Of a stretch of 64,000 nt of DNA, positions 35,696 to 44,246 are shown one piece after another; positions within the stretch are counted from its first letter, which is position 1; every line of letters starts with the position of its first letter. This DNA is from Rhizobium phaseoli. GTDB lineage: Bacteria > Pseudomonadota > Alphaproteobacteria > Rhizobiales > Rhizobiaceae. The notes beneath the pieces are model-generated. The model saw nothing but the letters and a program-made list of their open reading frames with translations. It was not told the DNA's origin and made no database searches. A program made the position numbers and the translations under genes. The stretch is taken from assembly GCF_010668805.1 (NCBI RefSeq), contig NZ_WUFT01000024.1, positions 22,333-86,332 on the forward strand. Direction: 5' to 3'.

Positions 35696-38068
35696 ATGAC
35701 CGTCAATGTTCACTTCCGGTTTCGCAGCGGCCTGCCGTCGATGGCCTTCGACAATGTCCGTCTCCGCGGCAGTTGGGACGAGCAGGCCCGCCTCTCGGCC
35801 GATTGGAGATCTGTTCCAATGCAGCGCTCTCGCGACGAGGATGGATATGATGTCTTTGTCGCCAGGGTTTCCTTTCCCGATGGCGAGATCGGCACGAATT
35901 TTCGCTGGGGCATCGAGCTCGATCGGCCGGGCATCTCGAACCTCTGGGCGGTCACCGCCGAATTGGACGATGAGGCCTCATCGCGTCGCGAATGCTCCTT
36001 CGAACTCCGGCAGGGCATAGCGCCGCAGACCTGTTATCTGACATGGATCGGCCGTCTGGGGGCGAACCGGGTTGAAAGGCGTAACGGTGCCGACGGCATC
36101 CGCTTCTCGGTCTGGGCGCCGAACGCTCGGGAGGTCTCGCTCGTCCTCGTTGATCCCGCTGTCGGCTACGTCGCCGACGACGGCACCGGAACTCTCGATA
36201 CCATCGGCATGCGAAGGACCGGTGAGGGGATCTGGTCGGTTGAAACCGGCGACGATGGCCGCCTTAGCGATTTCGACGGCATGGTCGGCACGCCCTATAT
36301 GTATCTCGTCACCAAGGACGACGGATCGCTCGCCTACCGGACCGACATCTGGTCGCTGATGCAGATCGGGGCGGGAGATTTCGATCCGGATGGTGCGCCT
36401 TATCACGGATCGCCGGCTGGTTTGGACGGGCCGCAGAGCTGCTCGGTCGTCTGCGACCCGAAGCGGGTGGTGCTGCCGTCCGGGCAGGAGCTTGCCGCCG
36501 AGGCTTTCTGGGTTGACGAATTCGTGGACGGCCGCAAACTTCCTAATCGGCTCGAGGATCTGGTGATCTATGAATTGCATGTCGGCGCGCTCGGTTTCGG
36601 CAAACCCACGCCGGGAACGCTTGATGATGCGATCGCCTTCGTCGCGTATCTCTCCGCGCTCGGCGTCAACGCCGTCGAACTGTTGCCGATCGCCGAATTC
36701 GAGACGCGGGCCAACTGGGGTTACGGCACCTCGCATTTCTTTGCCGCCGATCAGGGGGCCGGCGGCACCGACCGGCTGAAGTTGTTCGTCAAAGCCTGCC
36801 ACCAGCAGGGCATCGCCGTCATTCTGGACGTTTGTTACAACCACTTCGATCCGGATGGCGAGCGGGCGCAATGGGCCTATGATTCCAATGATCCCACCCG
36901 CAATATCTATTATTGGTACGAAGGCCGTCCCGGCGATTACGCCGATCCCACCGGCGGCTATATCGACAACATCTCGACGGGATGGGCGCCTGCCTTCGAT
37001 GAGGAGGCGGTGCGGCAGCTTTTCATCTCAAGCGCCGCATTTCTCGTCTCCGTCTGCCATATTGATGGCTTCCGGCTCGATCAGACCAGTTCGATCCACC
37101 AATATCCGGTGCTGCATGCCGACGGCCGGCGCGCCGATCGGGCAGCAGCCTTCGGCGCCAAATTCCTGAAGCAGTGGACCCGCACGATGCGGTTGATCAA
37201 GCCGCAACTTTTCCTGACGGCCGAGGATTATTCGGATTGGTCGGCAATGACGGAGCCGAGCCTGACCGGCGACGGGCTCGGCTTCGACGCCACCTGGTAC
37301 GGCGATTTTCATCACAACCTTGTCGAATATCACGGCGGCGCGCAGGCGCAGCTTTTGAAGAATGCCGGTTTCGGAGACAAGCGGGCGTTGACCATGTCGT
37401 CCTTTGCCGGCGCATTGCAGACGAGCGCGCGATCCAAGGTGGTCTACAACCAGTCGCACGACGACTGCGGTAATCGCGAGGGATCGGCACGAACCGCTGT
37501 CATCGCGGTCAATTTCGCGCCGATCGTTGGCGAGACCAGGGCTTGGGCGGAGGCGCGATCCCGGTTTGCAGCGGCGATGACGCTGCTATCGGCCGGGACG
37601 CCGATGTTTTTCATGGGCGAGGAAATCGGCGCCCAGAAGCCCTATCGTTACAGTGATTTCGTGGAGAACCGCGAGAATATTCTCGGCGAGGCTGCGGGCC
37701 ACGGGGCAGGGATGATCAGCTGTTATCGCGATCTGATCGCGCTCAGCATCCACCAAGATGCCATTCGTTCTCGCAACATCGCCGTTCCCTACGTGCATGA
37801 CGAGGATCGGGTGATCGCATTTCATCGATGGAACGACGGCGAGGATTTCCTCGTGGTGGGATCGCTGAACGACGCTCCCTTCGAGCATGGCTATCGGCTG
37901 CATAGCGAGCGTTTAGGAGATGACCTCTGGGAAGAGATCTTCAATACCGATGCTCAGACATATGGCGGCTGGAATATCGGCAACGGCGGCGGAAAAATCA
38001 GAGCCACGGCGGGAACGCTCGATGCGGTGCTGCCTGCGTCAGGCGTCCTGGTGTTTCGCAGGCTGTGA
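35696..38068 (+). CDS. GH13 alpha-amylase family enzyme (branching-enzyme/TreZ-like)
   Basis: A 790-residue alpha-glucan enzyme. An N-terminal carbohydrate-associated region (1-110) precedes a CBM48-like domain (GADGIRFSVWAPNAREVSLVLVD near 137). The GH13 barrel has region I DVCYNH (378-383), nucleophile Asp462 in FRLDQTSS, acid/base Glu510 in TAEDYSDW and Asp589 in SHDDCGN. All three catalytic residues are present. The arrangement resembles trehalohydrolase TreZ or GlgB more than plain amylase. The ATG at 35696 follows GGAGG; the frame is open further up to 35516. No other glycogen or trehalose gene is adjacent. Confidence 0.85.
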   Translation: MTVNVHFRFRSGLPSMAFDNVRLRGSWDEQARLSADWRSVPMQRSRDEDGYDVFVARVSFPDGEIGTNFRWGIELDRPGISNLWAVTAELDDEASSRRECSFELRQGIAPQTCYLTWIGRLGANRVERRNGADGIRFSVWAPNAREVSLVLVDPAVGYVADDGTGTLDTIGMRRTGEGIWSVETGDDGRLSDFDGMVGTPYMYLVTKDDGSLAYRTDIWSLMQIGAGDFDPDGAPYHGSPAGLDGPQSCSVVCDPKRVVLPSGQELAAEAFWVDEFVDGRKLPNRLEDLVIYELHVGALGFGKPTPGTLDDAIAFVAYLSALGVNAVELLPIAEFETRANWGYGTSHFFAADQGAGGTDRLKLFVKACHQQGIAVILDVCYNHFDPDGERAQWAYDSNDPTRNIYYWYEGRPGDYADPTGGYIDNISTGWAPAFDEEAVRQLFISSAAFLVSVCHIDGFRLDQTSSIHQYPVLHADGRRADRAAAFGAKFLKQWTRTMRLIKPQLFLTAEDYSDWSAMTEPSLTGDGLGFDATWYGDFHHNLVEYHGGAQAQLLKNAGFGDKRALTMSSFAGALQTSARSKVVYNQSHDDCGNREGSARTAVIAVNFAPIVGETRAWAEARSRFAAAMTLLSAGTPMFFMGEEIGAQKPYRYSDFVENRENILGEAAGHGAGMISCYRDLIALSIHQDAIRSRNIAVPYVHDEDRVIAFHRWNDGEDFLVVGSLNDAPFEHGYRLHSERLGDDLWEEIFNTDAQTYGGWNIGNGGGKIRATAGTLDAVLPASGVLVFRRL

Positions 38069-38112
38069 CGCGTCACGCTTTTCCAAGGCAGCAGGCAATG
38101 GGGGTGCCGCGC

Positions 38113-38301
38113 TCAGGCAAACCCGACCGGCAGGCTGTCCAGTTTTCTGCCGGCGCCGTAGTCGCGCTCATGCTGTGAGCGGCGGCGGCCGTTGTGGCGA
38201 GCGGACAGATCGATCCGGTTTTCAGCAAAGATGCCATCGGCATAAGTGCCGGTATCATGGCAATCGGCGTCGATCTTGGGGGCAAGGATTTTCAGGATCA
38301 T
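38113..38301 (-). CDS. Small hypothetical protein, 62 residues
   Basis: A 62-residue, hydrophilic protein (MILKILAPKIDADCHDTG at the N-terminus) rich in D, R and H, with no membrane segment. I recognise no family. It is supported by a good ribosome-binding site (GGAGGAAC six bases from the ATG) and by an EcfG-like promoter about 26 bases upstream. It is divergent from the 131-residue stress-type gene and convergent with the GH13 gene. Confidence 0.6.
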   Translation of the reverse strand: MILKILAPKIDADCHDTGTYADGIFAENRIDLSARHNGRRRSQHERDYGAGRKLDSLPVGFA

Positions 38302-38326
38302 CGGGGTTCCTCCGCGGCGCACCATC

Positions 38327-38352
38327 AACACTCGGAAAGGCCGCTTCGTTCC
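38327..38352 (-). promoter_or_regulatory. Candidate EcfG (general stress) promoter, left-facing
   Basis: On the minus strand GGAAC (38352-38348), a 17-base spacer and TGTT (38330-38327). The consensus is GGAAC-N16/17-CGTT, so one base differs at -10. It would start transcripts about 20 bases before the 62-residue gene. Confidence 0.55.
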
Positions 38353-38458
38353 CTTTATAAACTCTGAATTATTAATAAATTAACCATAAGCGTCGCCGAA
38401 AGGCTCGGCGGTTGCCAACGTCCGGGCCCACACGCGTCAGCACTAAATGGCCTGCGGT

Positions 38459-38484
38459 GGAACTCACGGAGCGTGATTGCCGTT
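38459..38484 (+). promoter_or_regulatory. EcfG (general stress) promoter, right-facing
   Basis: GGAAC at 38459-38463, a 17-base spacer and CGTT at 38481-38484: an exact match to the alphaproteobacterial EcfG/RpoE general-stress consensus. The predicted transcript start is about 20 bases before the ATG at 38511. Confidence 0.75.
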
Positions 38485-38510
38485 GATATCGATGAACACA
38501 GGAGGTTTCC

Positions 38511-38906
38511 ATGCAGTTGATCGATACACGAGTGTCACAGGCCGGTGACGTCTTCACCGTCGAATTCTTGGGTGAAGGAGGAGAATCGATCTCCGTCAAG
38601 ATCGACAACTCCCATGGCGAGCTCGACCACTCCACAGCCGTCGACCATGCCAAGGTGATGATGGTCCAGCTGACCAGCTTTGCCGCCGGCGAGGCGGATG
38701 GCAGCATCAACCGTTACGATGCCTTGAGCAACGGCAATTTCGACGAAGGCAGCAAGGGCCTGATCGGTCAGCCGAGCGCACGTTCGACCCATGACAGTAA
38801 GGTGCTGGAGGAAGAACTTAACGAAGGTCTTGAGGACAGCTTTCCGGCAAGCGATCCTGTCTCGGCCACGGTGTCGTCCATTCCCGCCAATGCGCGACGG
38901 CACTGA
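38511..38906 (+). CDS. Stress-type small protein with SFPASDPVS tail
   Basis: A 131-residue soluble protein of unknown function. The N-terminal half (about 1-65) looks like a small beta-rich domain (DTRVSQAGDVFTVEFLGEGG). The C-terminal tail LEEELNEGLEDSFPASDPVS is a recurring motif in small stress-response proteins of Alphaproteobacteria. ACAGGAGG precedes the ATG at 38511, and an exact EcfG promoter lies upstream, so it is probably part of the general stress response (starvation, drying, salt). No enzyme motif is visible. Confidence 0.82.
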   Translation: MQLIDTRVSQAGDVFTVEFLGEGGESISVKIDNSHGELDHSTAVDHAKVMMVQLTSFAAGEADGSINRYDALSNGNFDEGSKGLIGQPSARSTHDSKVLEEELNEGLEDSFPASDPVSATVSSIPANARRH

Positions 38907-39102
38907 ACTCAGGCGTTTCTCATTCCAAATCCAGGCGAAGGTTGCCCGTTCCAGCGGGCAGCCTTCTTCCTGCATGACAGATGGATGTCAAAACTGAGAA
39001 ACAGCTGAAAACATCAGGTGTCTGATTGACATGCGAGCCTTCTAGAGAGGGCCCGAGAAGGGGGTGCGCACGACGCGCTTCCAAGGTCTCGGAGACGCGC
39101 TC

Positions 39103-39933
39103 GTGAAAATCATTCAGATCACCGACACCCATTTCAGTCCGAACAAGCCGCATTTCAACGGCAACTGGGCGCCGCTTCTGAGCTGGATCGAAGCGACCGG
39201 CGCCGACCTGATCGTTCACACCGGCGATCTCACCGTCGACGGCGCCGACAAGGACGAGGATATCACCTTCTCGATGGATCTGATGCGCCAGGTGTCGATC
39301 CCGATGCTGATCGTCCCCGGCAATCACGATGTCGGCCATCTCAAGGGATCCGACCAGCCCGTCAATGCCGAGCGGCTGGCCCGCTGGCGCAGCCTTGCCG
39401 GTGACGATCGCTGGCTGGAGGATGCGGCCGGCTGGCGCTTCATCGGCTTGAATTCGCTGCTTCTCGGCTATGAGGATGAGGAGGAAGAGGCGCAGTTCGA
39501 ATGGCTCGCCAAGGCGCTCGAAGATAGGGCAGGGCGGCGCGTGGCGCTCTTCGCGCATAAACCGCTGTTCGTCGATGCGGCTGAGGAAGGCGACACCGGC
39601 TACTGGAGCGTTCGTCCGGCGCAGCGCCGACGGCTTTATGATCTGATAGCAGCCCATGACGTGGCGCTGTTTGCCAGCGGCCACCTTCACTGGGCCTGGC
39701 AGGGCCGTCTCGACAGCACTCAGCTGACCTGGGCTCCGTCAGCGGCCTTCATCATCGACAAGATGGAGCGCGAGATGCCGGGCGAGCGCCTGATCGGCGC
39801 TGTCGTTCACGAGTTCGATGCCGATGTCGAAAGCAAGATCGTCGCCGTTCCCGGCATGACCGCTTATGTGCTCGACGAGGTCGTGCACGAGGTCTATCCG
39901 CAGGCGGTAAAGCAGCGGGAACCCGTCGAATGA
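39103..39933 (+). CDS. Calcineurin-like metallophosphodiesterase
   Basis: A 276-residue metallophosphoesterase with all metal motifs: ITDTHF, HTGDLT, PGNHDVGH, FAHKPLF and ASGHLHWAW. The pattern is that of class III cyclic-nucleotide or glycerophosphodiester phosphodiesterases (CpdA/GpdQ type). Start is GTG at 39103, with a GGAG site; a GTG at 39064 is the alternative and adds 13 residues. Its stop overlaps the ABC ATPase start by four bases, so the enzyme is translationally coupled to a UgpBAEC-like importer, suggesting that it hydrolyses the imported compound. Confidence 0.9.
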   Translation: MKIIQITDTHFSPNKPHFNGNWAPLLSWIEATGADLIVHTGDLTVDGADKDEDITFSMDLMRQVSIPMLIVPGNHDVGHLKGSDQPVNAERLARWRSLAGDDRWLEDAAGWRFIGLNSLLLGYEDEEEEAQFEWLAKALEDRAGRRVALFAHKPLFVDAAEEGDTGYWSVRPAQRRRLYDLIAAHDVALFASGHLHWAWQGRLDSTQLTWAPSAAFIIDKMEREMPGERLIGAVVHEFDADVESKIVAVPGMTAYVLDEVVHEVYPQAVKQREPVE

Positions 39934-41135
39934 GCGCGCTCTCGCTTCGCGGCATCACGAAGGCGTTCGGCGGCAACCAGATCCTCGATGGCGTCAGCCT
40001 TGACGTCGAGGCTGGGGAATTCATCGCGCTGGTCGGCCCCTCCGGCTGCGGCAAGAGCACACTGTTGCGCATCCTGGCCGGCCTCGACCATGCCGACCGC
40101 GGTGAGATCCTGATCGGCGGACGGGATATGTCTGGCGTCGCCGCCGCCGACCGCAACATCGCCATGGTCTTTCAGTCCTACGCGCTCTATCCGCACCTGA
40201 CGGCCTCGCAAAACATTGCGGTACCGCTGGCGATGCGCCGGTTGTCGAGAGTAGAGCGGCTGCCTTTTATCGGATCGCTGGTTCCAGGTCAGCGTGCTAC
40301 CCGCGCGGCGATCGCCCGCGACGTCACGGAAATGGCGACATCGCTGAAGATCGACCATCTGCTCGACCGCAAGCCCGGCCAGATGTCGGGCGGCCAGCGT
40401 CAGCGTGTGGCGCTCGCCCGCGCCATGGTGCGCCAGCCGAGCATCTTCCTGATGGACGAGCCGCTGTCCAACCTCGACGCCAATCTGCGTGTCCACGCCC
40501 GCGGCGAGATCGTCGACCTGCATCGCCGCGCCGGCGTGCCGACGCTCTATGTCACCCATGACCAGGCGGAAGCGCTCTCGATGGCAGACCGCGTCGCCGT
40601 GATGATGGGCGGCCGGCTGCTGCAGATCGCCAGCCCTGAGATCATCTACGACGATCCCGCCCATATCGAGGTCGCCCGCTTCATCGGCCAGCCGCGCATC
40701 AATCTGCTGCCGGCTGTAGCTGAAGGCGGCGCCATTGCTTTCGGCGGCTTGCGCCTGACACTTGAAAATGCACCCGACAGGAAGATGCCGGTCACCCTCG
40801 CCATCCGTCCCGAATTCGTCTTTCTGTCCAAGAACCGGCATGACGGCCTTGCCGCCCATATCGAACGAGTCGAGTTCCTGGGCTCCGAGGTCATTCTCCA
40901 TTGCCGGCTCGATGCGGTCGGCGAGACTGTCGTCGCCAAGGTTCAACCATTCGAAGCCTCGGGCCTTACATCAGGCGATGCGGTGGGACTTCGATTGTCG
41001 CCGGGCAGGACGCTAATCTTTGCCGAGGACGGCAGCCGGCTGGCCGGCAGCGTTGCTACAGGTGATGCCGGGCTCGGCAATGCCGATGCCGGGCTCGCGA
41101 TGAGCGATGCCCCACGGGAGAGGGCGCATGGCTAG
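39930..41135 (+). CDS. ABC transporter ATPase, UgpC/MalK type
   Basis: A 401-residue ATPase of a carbohydrate-type importer. Walker A GPSGCGKSTLL, Q-loop VFQSYALYPHL, signature MSGGQRQRVALARA, Walker B IFLMDEPLSNLD and switch His in YVTHDQAEAL are present, followed by C-terminal TOBE domains. Between Q-loop and signature there is a short extra segment (RLPFIGSLVPGQ) compared with MalK. The extreme C-terminus holds a small repeat (DAGLGNADAGLAMSDA). Second gene of the phosphodiesterase-importer operon; the next gene overlaps its end by eight bases. Confidence 0.94.
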   Translation: MSALSLRGITKAFGGNQILDGVSLDVEAGEFIALVGPSGCGKSTLLRILAGLDHADRGEILIGGRDMSGVAAADRNIAMVFQSYALYPHLTASQNIAVPLAMRRLSRVERLPFIGSLVPGQRATRAAIARDVTEMATSLKIDHLLDRKPGQMSGGQRQRVALARAMVRQPSIFLMDEPLSNLDANLRVHARGEIVDLHRRAGVPTLYVTHDQAEALSMADRVAVMMGGRLLQIASPEIIYDDPAHIEVARFIGQPRINLLPAVAEGGAIAFGGLRLTLENAPDRKMPVTLAIRPEFVFLSKNRHDGLAAHIERVEFLGSEVILHCRLDAVGETVVAKVQPFEASGLTSGDAVGLRLSPGRTLIFAEDGSRLAGSVATGDAGLGNADAGLAMSDAPRERAHG

Positions 41136-42051
41136 CGTCGTCTCCATGACCATTCCGCATGATTCCGCCGTTGCGCATCGGCGCAGCGAAGCCCGCATCG
41201 CCTGGATGTTGGTGTTGCCGGCGATGATCCTGCTGTTTCTCTTCGTGCTTTTGCCGGTTGCTTCAGTCATCGTGCTTGGATTCACCGATTTCGAACTCGG
41301 TTACGGCAAGTTCCGTTTCGTCGGCTTCGAGAATTATGCGCATCTGATCACCGACCGCACATTTCGCAAGTCGCTGTGGAATACCACGGTCTATACGGCG
41401 ATCGTCGCACCGGCCTCGATCTTTCTCGGCCTCGGCATCGCCATGCTGATCGAGAGCGAAACCACGGCCCGCAGCGTCTTCCGCACTGCCTATTTCCTGC
41501 CCGTCGCTTCGCTGATCGTCGCCATGGCGACCGTCTGGCAATATATGTTCCATCCGACGATCGGCCCACTGAATGCGCTGCTGGCGCTTGTCGGGCTTCC
41601 CGGCCCGAACTGGCTGGGCAGCTCCGGCACGGTGCTTTGCAGCCTGTCGATCATCGGCGTCTGGCAATCCGCCGGTTTCAACATGGTGCTGTTCCTGGCC
41701 GGGCTGACGGCGATTCCGCGCGAGCTTTACGCGGCCGCCGAGGTGGACGGCGCCAGATCCGCCTTCGACCGCTTCCTGCTGGTGACCTGGCCGATGCTCG
41801 GACCGACGACGCTCTTCGTCATCACCATCAGCATCACCAATGCGGTCAAGGTCTTCGAGACGGTGAAGACGCTGACCGAGGGCGGCCCGAACAAGGCGTC
41901 CGAGGTGCTGCTCTTTACGATCTACCAGGAGGGCTTCGTCTACCTGCGCGTCGGTTATGCCTCGGCAATGACCGTGGTGTTTCTGCTGATCCTCGTTGTG
42001 CTGATGTTCCTGCAGTACCGCCTTCTCGACCGCCGGGTGCATTACACATGA
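41128..42051 (+). CDS. ABC transporter permease, UgpA/MalF type
   Basis: A 307-residue permease with six membrane segments and the EAA loop AAAEVDGARSAFDRFLLVTWPML that contacts the ATPase. The start at 41128 follows GGGAGAG; an ATG at 41107 is in frame further up but lies inside the ATPase gene. It overlaps the second permease gene as ATGA. Substrate is not predictable from the permease alone. Confidence 0.93.
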   Translation: MASVVSMTIPHDSAVAHRRSEARIAWMLVLPAMILLFLFVLLPVASVIVLGFTDFELGYGKFRFVGFENYAHLITDRTFRKSLWNTTVYTAIVAPASIFLGLGIAMLIESETTARSVFRTAYFLPVASLIVAMATVWQYMFHPTIGPLNALLALVGLPGPNWLGSSGTVLCSLSIIGVWQSAGFNMVLFLAGLTAIPRELYAAAEVDGARSAFDRFLLVTWPMLGPTTLFVITISITNAVKVFETVKTLTEGGPNKASEVLLFTIYQEGFVYLRVGYASAMTVVFLLILVVLMFLQYRLLDRRVHYT

Positions 42052-42884
42052 TGATGAGCGCTTTTTCCCTCGGCAGGGTCATCCGCCTGAGCCTGCTTTC
42101 CCTCGGGGCGATCATCTTCCTCGCGCCTTACATCTTCATGATCTCGGCGGCCGGCAAGACCCAGAGCGACATCTTTACCTCGTCGCTGTCGCTGATCCCG
42201 GCGCATCTCGCCTATATCGAGAATTTCGCCAAGGCCTTGAGCCGGGTGCCGATGGCGCGACTCCTGTGGAACGGCGTCGTCGTCTGCGGGCTGATCTTCT
42301 TCTTCCAGGTGCTGGTGGCGATCCCTTGCGCCTACGCCATGGCGAAGCTGCGCTTCGGCGCGGCGCGGGCCATGATGGTGCTTGTCATGCTCGGCCTTCT
42401 CGTGCCGATCCATGCGACGGCACTGCCGCTCTATGTCGCCTTCGACCGTGCCTCGCTGCTCAACAGTTATGCCGCTCTTGTCGCGCCCTTCACCATTTCG
42501 GTCTTCGCGATCTTCATGTTCCTGCAGTTCTTCCGCGCCATGCCTGACGATCTCATCCATGCCGCCCGCCTTGATGGCATGTCGGAGCTCGGCATCGTCG
42601 CCCGTGTCATCGTGCCGAATGCCTGGCCGGCGGTCACTGCCTTCGCCATCTTCTCGGTCGTCGCCCATTGGAACGATCTCTACTGGCCGCTGATCGTCAT
42701 CAGCAAGCAGGACTATGCCACGCCGCCGCTCGGGCTGATGTACTTCCGCGCAGCCGAGGCCGGCGACGACTACGGCGCGCTGATGGCGGCGACCCTCATC
42801 ATTACCCTTCCTCTCGTCGCCGCCTTCCTGCTTGCGCAGAAGCGGTTCGTCGAGGGTATCACCATGACCGGTCTCAAAGGCTGA
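42048..42884 (+). CDS. ABC transporter permease, UgpE/MalG type
   Basis: A 278-residue permease with six membrane segments and the EAA motif IHAARLDGMSELGIVARVIVP. Three tandem ATGs start at 42048; the first overlaps the previous stop. The protein ends MTGLKG, the usual MalG-like end. It is followed by the binding protein gene after 25 bases. Confidence 0.93.
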   Translation: MMMSAFSLGRVIRLSLLSLGAIIFLAPYIFMISAAGKTQSDIFTSSLSLIPAHLAYIENFAKALSRVPMARLLWNGVVVCGLIFFFQVLVAIPCAYAMAKLRFGAARAMMVLVMLGLLVPIHATALPLYVAFDRASLLNSYAALVAPFTISVFAIFMFLQFFRAMPDDLIHAARLDGMSELGIVARVIVPNAWPAVTAFAIFSVVAHWNDLYWPLIVISKQDYATPPLGLMYFRAAEAGDDYGALMAATLIITLPLVAAFLLAQKRFVEGITMTGLKG

Positions 42885-42909
42885 CCGGCTTCAACCAGGA
42901 GAACGAGCG

Positions 42910-44175
42910 ATGAAACATATCACCCAGCTTCTCGCCGCAGCGGCCGTATCGATGGCAATCGCGCTTCCCGCGCATGCCGAAACGACGCTGACGGTTCACT
43001 ACCCGATGCCGGGCTTCTTCAAGGACGTGATGGACACGATCTCGAAGAAGTTCATGGTGGAGAACCCCGATATCAAGATCCAGTTCGCCAGCCCCTCGGC
43101 AACCTATGAAGAAGGCATCCAGACGATCCTTCGCCAGGTCGGCACCAGCGAAATGCCCGACATCACCTTCATCGGCCTGAACCGCCTGCGCATGCTCGAC
43201 GAACGCGACGTTGCCGTCGACCTCGGTCCGCTCGTCAAGAAAGACGGCAACATGGCCGAGCAGGGCTTCTCCGACACGATCCTCAAACTTGCCCAGGTCA
43301 AGGGCAAGCAGGTGGGTCTGGCTTTCGCGACCTCCAACCCGATCATGTATTACAACGCCGATCTGGTGAAGGCGGCCGGCGGCAATCCCGACAATCCGCC
43401 GAAGACCTGGGACGAGGTCATCGCGCTCGGCGGCAAGATCAAGGCGCTCGGCAACGGCGTCGACGGCATCGATTTCCGCTGGCAGGGCGACGACTGGATG
43501 TTTTCGGCGCTGCTCTTCGGCGCCGGCGGCAGGATGCTGAGCGATGACGAAGGCAAGGTCGCCTTCAACGGCCCGGAAGGTCAGAAGGCTGTCGAGGTCC
43601 TGCATCGCCTGGTGACCGAAGGCGGTATGCCGGTCTTCACCAAGCCTGCCGGCGAACAGGCTTTCGCTGCCGGCAAGGTCGGTTTCGAATTCCAGACGAC
43701 GGGCGCGCTGCGCAACACGATCAAGAATGTCGGCGACAAGTTCGATCTGCGCACCGCCAAGATCCCGTTGATCGATCCGGTGAACGGCCGTCTTCCCACC
43801 GGCGGCAACGCCGTCGTCATCCTGACGCATGACGCCGCCAAGCAGGATGCTGCCTGGAAGTTCGCCAAATTCGCAGCCGGCCCTTACGGCGCCTCCGTCG
43901 TCGTGCCCGGCACCGGTTATGTCCCGAACAACGAGCTTGCCGCCAAGTCGCCCGAATATCTCGGCGATTTCTACAAGCAGAACCCGCTGTTCCAGGCAGG
44001 CCTCAGCCAGATGCCGGTGATGATCCCCTGGTATGCCTTCCCCGGCTCGAACGGCGTCAAGGTCACCCAGACGATCGTCGACAACCTGTCGCGCATCGTC
44101 GACCAGTCGGCCGAGCCGAAGGAAGCGCTTGACGACGCGGCCGCCGATGTCGAGGGCATGCTGCCGCGCAGCTGA
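42910..44175 (+). CDS. ABC transporter sugar-type binding protein (UgpB-like)
   Basis: A 421-residue periplasmic binding protein (SBP_bac_1 family). A signal peptide spans residues 1-23 (ending LPAHAET). Family text includes FMVENPDIKIQF, LAFATSNPIMYYNADLVKAAG, PKTWDEVIALG and WKFAKFAAGPYGASVVVPGTGYVPNN. The closing third resembles UgpB, which binds sn-glycerol-3-phosphate, and the coupled phosphodiesterase fits a phosphodiester substrate, but a sugar ligand is also possible. A terminator follows and the LacI gene is convergent. Confidence 0.92.
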   Translation: MKHITQLLAAAAVSMAIALPAHAETTLTVHYPMPGFFKDVMDTISKKFMVENPDIKIQFASPSATYEEGIQTILRQVGTSEMPDITFIGLNRLRMLDERDVAVDLGPLVKKDGNMAEQGFSDTILKLAQVKGKQVGLAFATSNPIMYYNADLVKAAGGNPDNPPKTWDEVIALGGKIKALGNGVDGIDFRWQGDDWMFSALLFGAGGRMLSDDEGKVAFNGPEGQKAVEVLHRLVTEGGMPVFTKPAGEQAFAAGKVGFEFQTTGALRNTIKNVGDKFDLRTAKIPLIDPVNGRLPTGGNAVVILTHDAAKQDAAWKFAKFAAGPYGASVVVPGTGYVPNNELAAKSPEYLGDFYKQNPLFQAGLSQMPVMIPWYAFPGSNGVKVTQTIVDNLSRIVDQSAEPKEALDDAAADVEGMLPRS

Positions 44176-44193
44176 TGATCCTGCCCGTCAGAA

Positions 44194-44235
44194 AAGACGA
44201 TCGGGCCGTCACGCCAAGCGCGTGGCGGCCCTTTT
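44194..44235. terminator. Bidirectional terminator between the importer and LacI genes
   Basis: Stem GGGCCGTCACGC / GCGTGGCGGCCC (one G-T pair), with TTTT on the plus strand and TTTT on the minus strand beyond it. It serves the two convergent transcripts. Confidence 0.78.
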
Positions 44236-44246
44236 GTTTCGAAGCT

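Noticed and set aside
38065..38076. Palindrome GTGACGCGTCAC at the GH13 stop codon
   Set aside because: A 12-base palindrome with no loop and no T-run cannot form a terminator hairpin, and its place across a stop codon does not suggest an operator.
41376..42047. Upstream extension of the second permease frame
   Set aside because: It overlaps the first permease in another frame and reads as arginine-rich shadow sequence; the ATG at 42048 gives a normal permease N-terminus.
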